From NCBI GenBank assembly GCA_025966315.1, contig JAOPUZ010000019.1, positions 1-35,522 on the forward strand: a DNA stretch of 35,522 bases, written 5' to 3'. The translations under genes and the position numbers were made by a program. Of this stretch, positions 32,946 through 35,522 are shown piece after piece. The notes beneath the pieces were generated by a model. It was not told the origin of the DNA, made no database searches, and saw only the letters and a list, made by a program, of their open reading frames with translations. Source of the DNA: Frankiales bacterium (GTDB taxonomy: Bacteria; Actinomycetota; Actinomycetes; Mycobacteriales; Jatrophihabitantaceae). Position 1 is the stretch's first letter. Each line of letters starts with the position of its first letter.

Positions 32946-34166
32946 TCAGGTCAGCGCACCATAAACGATGGCGCGGAATTCCCGTCGAATGTTGTACGTC
33001 GACGATGGCATCAGCTGGGTCATGAAGATGAACACCAGCTCTTCGGTCGGATCGATGAAGAATGCTGTGCTGGCCGCGCCGCCCCACGCGAATTCACCGG
33101 GGCTGCCCACGTTCTGTGCCCTGGTCGGGCTGAGCATCACCGAGAAGCCAAGTCCGAAACCGACCCCGGCGTAGGCCGTTTCGCTCCACTGGCCAAAGGC
33201 CACCGAGGCGAGATCCGCACCGTCGGGCAGCTGGTTGGACGCCATCAGCTCCAAGGTCTTACGGCCGATGATGCGTACGCCGTCCAGCTCGCCGCCGTTG
33301 CACAGTGCCTGGGTGAATCGCCAGTAGTCATAGGCCGTCGACGTGAGGCCGCCGCCGCCGGACAGCAGGCTCGGGTGCTTGGCGTAGGTGCTGTCCTGGG
33401 GGTCGTCGACCAACCGCATTCCGCCGTCTTTAGTCGGGCCGTAGTTGGCGGCGAAGCGCAGTAATTTCTCGGCCGGCACCGAGAATGCGGTGTCGGTCAT
33501 TCCGAGCGGACCCAAGATGTGCTCGTCCAGATAGTCGTCGAAGGACTGACCGGAGATTACCTGCACCAGATAGCCGCACACGTCGGTTGACAGCGAGTAG
33601 TTCCAGCGCGTGCCCGGCGAGAATTTAAGCGGCAGGTCGGCCAGCTTGGCGACCATTTCTTCGAGCGATCCTTCCGGGGCCAGCGGCGACACCTTGACGT
33701 ACGCCGCGTCGACGTCGGAGTTGTCGAAGAAGCCGTACGTCAAACCCGATTGATGGGAAAGCAGATCCCGCACGGTCATGGCCCGATCCGGCTCGCGCGT
33801 CTCGCAGTCGGGGTACTTACCCGAGACGTGTACGCGCAGGTGCTCCCAGGCCGGGATGTACTTGTGCACCGGATCGTCGAGCAGCACCAGGCCGCGCTCG
33901 TACAGCTGCATCAAAGCTATCGAGGTGATCGGCTTGGTCATCGAATAGATGCGATAGATCGTGTCCGGCCGCACCGGTACCGAACGTTCCCGGTCAGCCA
34001 TTCCGAGCGGCGAGAAATGCACGATCTCGCCCTTGCGGGCGACCACCGCCAGGCCACCGGGCAACTTGCCCGCGTCGATGTAGCGCTGGATGTGTTGATC
34101 CAGCCGGGACAACCCGGCGCTGGAGACGCCTACGGATTCCGGCTTGCTGGTGCTGATGTCCGTCAT
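32946..34166 (-). CDS. Serine hydrolase, beta-lactamase/family VIII esterase type
   Basis: The fold is that of class C beta-lactamases and EstB-like esterases. The nucleophile motif is SMTK (S75 to K78), the second catalytic tyrosine lies in WNYSLSTDVCGYL, and the third motif is WGG (EFAWGGAASTAFF) where lactamases have KTG. WGG is typical of family VIII esterases. There is no signal peptide, so a cytosolic esterase is likely. ATG 34166 is preferred to 34199 because GGAGG lies six bases before it. In this setting it could hydrolyse the ester made by the BVMO. Confidence 0.9.
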   Translation of the reverse strand: MTDISTSKPESVGVSSAGLSRLDQHIQRYIDAGKLPGGLAVVARKGEIVHFSPLGMADRERSVPVRPDTIYRIYSMTKPITSIALMQLYERGLVLLDDPVHKYIPAWEHLRVHVSGKYPDCETREPDRAMTVRDLLSHQSGLTYGFFDNSDVDAAYVKVSPLAPEGSLEEMVAKLADLPLKFSPGTRWNYSLSTDVCGYLVQVISGQSFDDYLDEHILGPLGMTDTAFSVPAEKLLRFAANYGPTKDGGMRLVDDPQDSTYAKHPSLLSGGGGLTSTAYDYWRFTQALCNGGELDGVRIIGRKTLELMASNQLPDGADLASVAFGQWSETAYAGVGFGLGFSVMLSPTRAQNVGSPGEFAWGGAASTAFFIDPTEELVFIFMTQLMPSSTYNIRREFRAIVYGALT

Positions 34167-34289
34167 GGCATTCCTCCGTCGACGAGTTGCGCGGAGCATA
34201 ACCCTTGACCCGAGTCGGGAACATGGTCATGTCATTCTTGCCGACGGTGCCAATGTCCCGCCGGCGGAAGGTTTCGGGCTCGCGAGCAG

Positions 34290-35033
34290 ATGAACGAATA
34301 CCTACGGCTGGCCATTGGCGTCCTCGTGCTGGCCGGGATCGCCATCGGCGTGCTGTCCTGGGCCGGCGTCCGCCAGCGCCGCGCAGTGCTGGTCGCCTGT
34401 GTGCGCGCTGTGCTGCAACTGGCCTTCGTCGCGGCCGTCCTGCGCGGCGTTTTCGCTGCCCCGCTAACGGTGATCGCCGTGCTCGCGGTGATGTTCTCGG
34501 TCGCGTGTTGGACGGCCGGACGGCGATTGCGCAGTCACGACGGTGCGTACCGCGCCGTGATCCTCTCCTGTGGTGCCGGCTCGCTCGTTGCGATCGGGAT
34601 CATCGTCGGCGTACCGATCCTGTCGCGGGACGTACGGACGCTGGTGGCCGTCTCCGGCATCGTTTTCGGCGGCAGCATGACCGCCGCGACCCTGACCGGG
34701 CGGCGCCTGGGCGACGGATTGCGCCGCCGACGAGACGAGGTCGAAGGGTGGCTGTCGCTGGGCGCGACCCCCCGGCAGGCGGTGCGCGAGATTGCGCGCG
34801 AGGCCGCGTACGAGGCGATGGTGCCGGCCCTCGACCAGACTCGAACGGTAGGCCTGGTGACTTTGCCGGGAGCGTTCGTCGGTGCATTGCTGGGGGGTGC
34901 GAGCGCCAGCGCGGCGGCTCGGTTCCAGATCGTGGTGCTGGTCGGGTTGCTCTGCGCGGAGGCGATCACCGCGACCGCGGTGGCCTGGTTGCTCGGGGCG
35001 CCGGCCACCCTGCCGGCGGAGGAAAGCCGGTAG
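34290..35033 (+). CDS. fetB: ABC transporter permease, FetB/UPF0014 family
   Basis: The 247-residue protein has about seven membrane helices. Family marks are RAVLQLAFVAAVLRGVF, GGSMTAATLTGRRLGDGL, EGWLSLGATPRQAVREIARE, and DQTRTVGLVTLPGAFVGALL. In Escherichia coli FetB works with the ATPase FetA in iron homeostasis. No ATPase gene is adjacent on either side, so the partner must be elsewhere. The ribosome-binding site is poor. It is divergent from the esterase gene. Confidence 0.85.
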   Translation: MNEYLRLAIGVLVLAGIAIGVLSWAGVRQRRAVLVACVRAVLQLAFVAAVLRGVFAAPLTVIAVLAVMFSVACWTAGRRLRSHDGAYRAVILSCGAGSLVAIGIIVGVPILSRDVRTLVAVSGIVFGGSMTAATLTGRRLGDGLRRRRDEVEGWLSLGATPRQAVREIAREAAYEAMVPALDQTRTVGLVTLPGAFVGALLGGASASAAARFQIVVLVGLLCAEAITATAVAWLLGAPATLPAEESR

Positions 35034-35080
35034 GACACCGGCAGGGACGTCCTAAAGTAACCACCCGGAAGGAATAGATC

Positions 35081-35522
35081 ATGACCACAAGCTCCATCGA
35101 AGTACTGGCCGTCGACGCCGCGTCCGGGACTGCGCCCGACCCGGCAGCCTTCGCCGCTGGCGCCCCGGTGGGCTGATGGCCCATCAATGGGGCCGAGTTC
35201 TCCGGTCAGGTGACCGTTGCCGCCGAGAACGTGACCATCAAGAACTCGCTGGTCGCCGCGTCCGCCGGGGATAATTTCGGCATCCTGGTGCGCAGCGGCA
35301 ACGCGATCATTTCGAACACGACCGTCAAGGGTTCGAAGTTCGGTGTGGTGGGCGACTTTGCCGCTGACCACGTCGAAGTGACAGCGCTCAAAGATGACGG
35401 GTTCGTGGTCGGGTCGAACACCTCGATTGTCAACTCGTGGTGCCACGACTTGGCCCCGGACAACGGCAATCACGTTGACTGTGGGCAGTTGCGGTCGGGT
35501 GAAACCAATGTCCTCATCGACC
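35081..35522 (+). pseudogene. Beta-helix (pectate-lyase-like) protein, in-frame stop, cut by window end
   Basis: AAGGA nine bases before ATG 35081 marks a real start. The frame codes 31 residues (MTTSSIEVLAVDAASGTAPD and onward) and then meets TGA at 35174-35176. The same frame continues without a break to the window end. It reads INGAEFSGQVTVAAENVTIK, NFGILVRSGNAIISNTTVKG and VVGSNTSIVNSWCHDLAPDN, a right-handed parallel beta-helix as in polysaccharide-acting secreted enzymes. No signal peptide is seen. One nonsense change, a small deletion removing the usual N-terminal part, or a sequence error would explain it. Confidence 0.7.

Noticed and set aside
1-35522. CRISPR array or rRNA/tRNA gene
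   Set aside because: No regularly spaced repeats of CRISPR type and no complete cloverleaf or rRNA sequence were recognised by eye. The only short arrays are the 17-18 bp units at 9099-9129 and 21719-21770.

Overview
The window is GC-rich, with actinobacterial gene families: an RskA-type anti-sigma factor coupled to a SigK-like ECF sigma factor, a DUF2020-like lipoprotein, a secreted RHS protein, and a mobile type II-short CBASS locus. A high-GC actinobacterium is well supported; the genus cannot be set from the sequence.

Positions 1 to about 20,140 form an accessory island. It opens exactly at the first base of an IS21-family element (1-2195; istB carries a one-base frameshift). Next come a GNAT acetyltransferase inside a short inverted repeat, a serine recombinase overlapping an AbiTii-domain gene, a minus-strand CBASS operon (CD-NTase, frameshifted E2-like protein, single-span membrane protein), two exported small proteins, a RES-type toxin-antitoxin pair with repeated operator sites, a winged-helix/nucleotidyltransferase protein, and a decayed relaxase-like gene. 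The island ends with a 5 kb secreted RHS gene. Behind it lie an orphan copy of its C-terminal module, a third unrelated tail fragment and two small genes, chained by ATGA stop/start overlaps. A truncated Toprim primase piece closes the island. The relaxase and primase remnants suggest a degenerating conjugative or integrative element loaded with defence and competition genes.

From about 20,180 the genes look like ordinary chromosome. pxpA-pxpB-pxpC encode 5-oxoprolinase, and sigK-rskA form a coupled regulatory pair. A transport and catabolism block follows: livF, a rare single-chain LivH-LivM-LivG fusion, a Baeyer-Villiger monooxygenase, a Liv-type substrate-binding lipoprotein, a zinc alcohol dehydrogenase and a family VIII esterase/beta-lactamase-like hydrolase. 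The order alcohol to ketone to ester or lactone to acid suggests uptake and oxidation of an alcohol or ketone substrate; the substrate itself is inferred only in general terms. The window ends with a FetB/UPF0014 permease and a beta-helix gene broken by one in-frame stop and cut by the window edge.

Four genes (istB, the E2, the RHS gene and the terminal beta-helix gene) are each broken by one small change while the rest of the reading frame looks intact. This may mean recent decay, programmed or phase-variable expression, or sequence errors.
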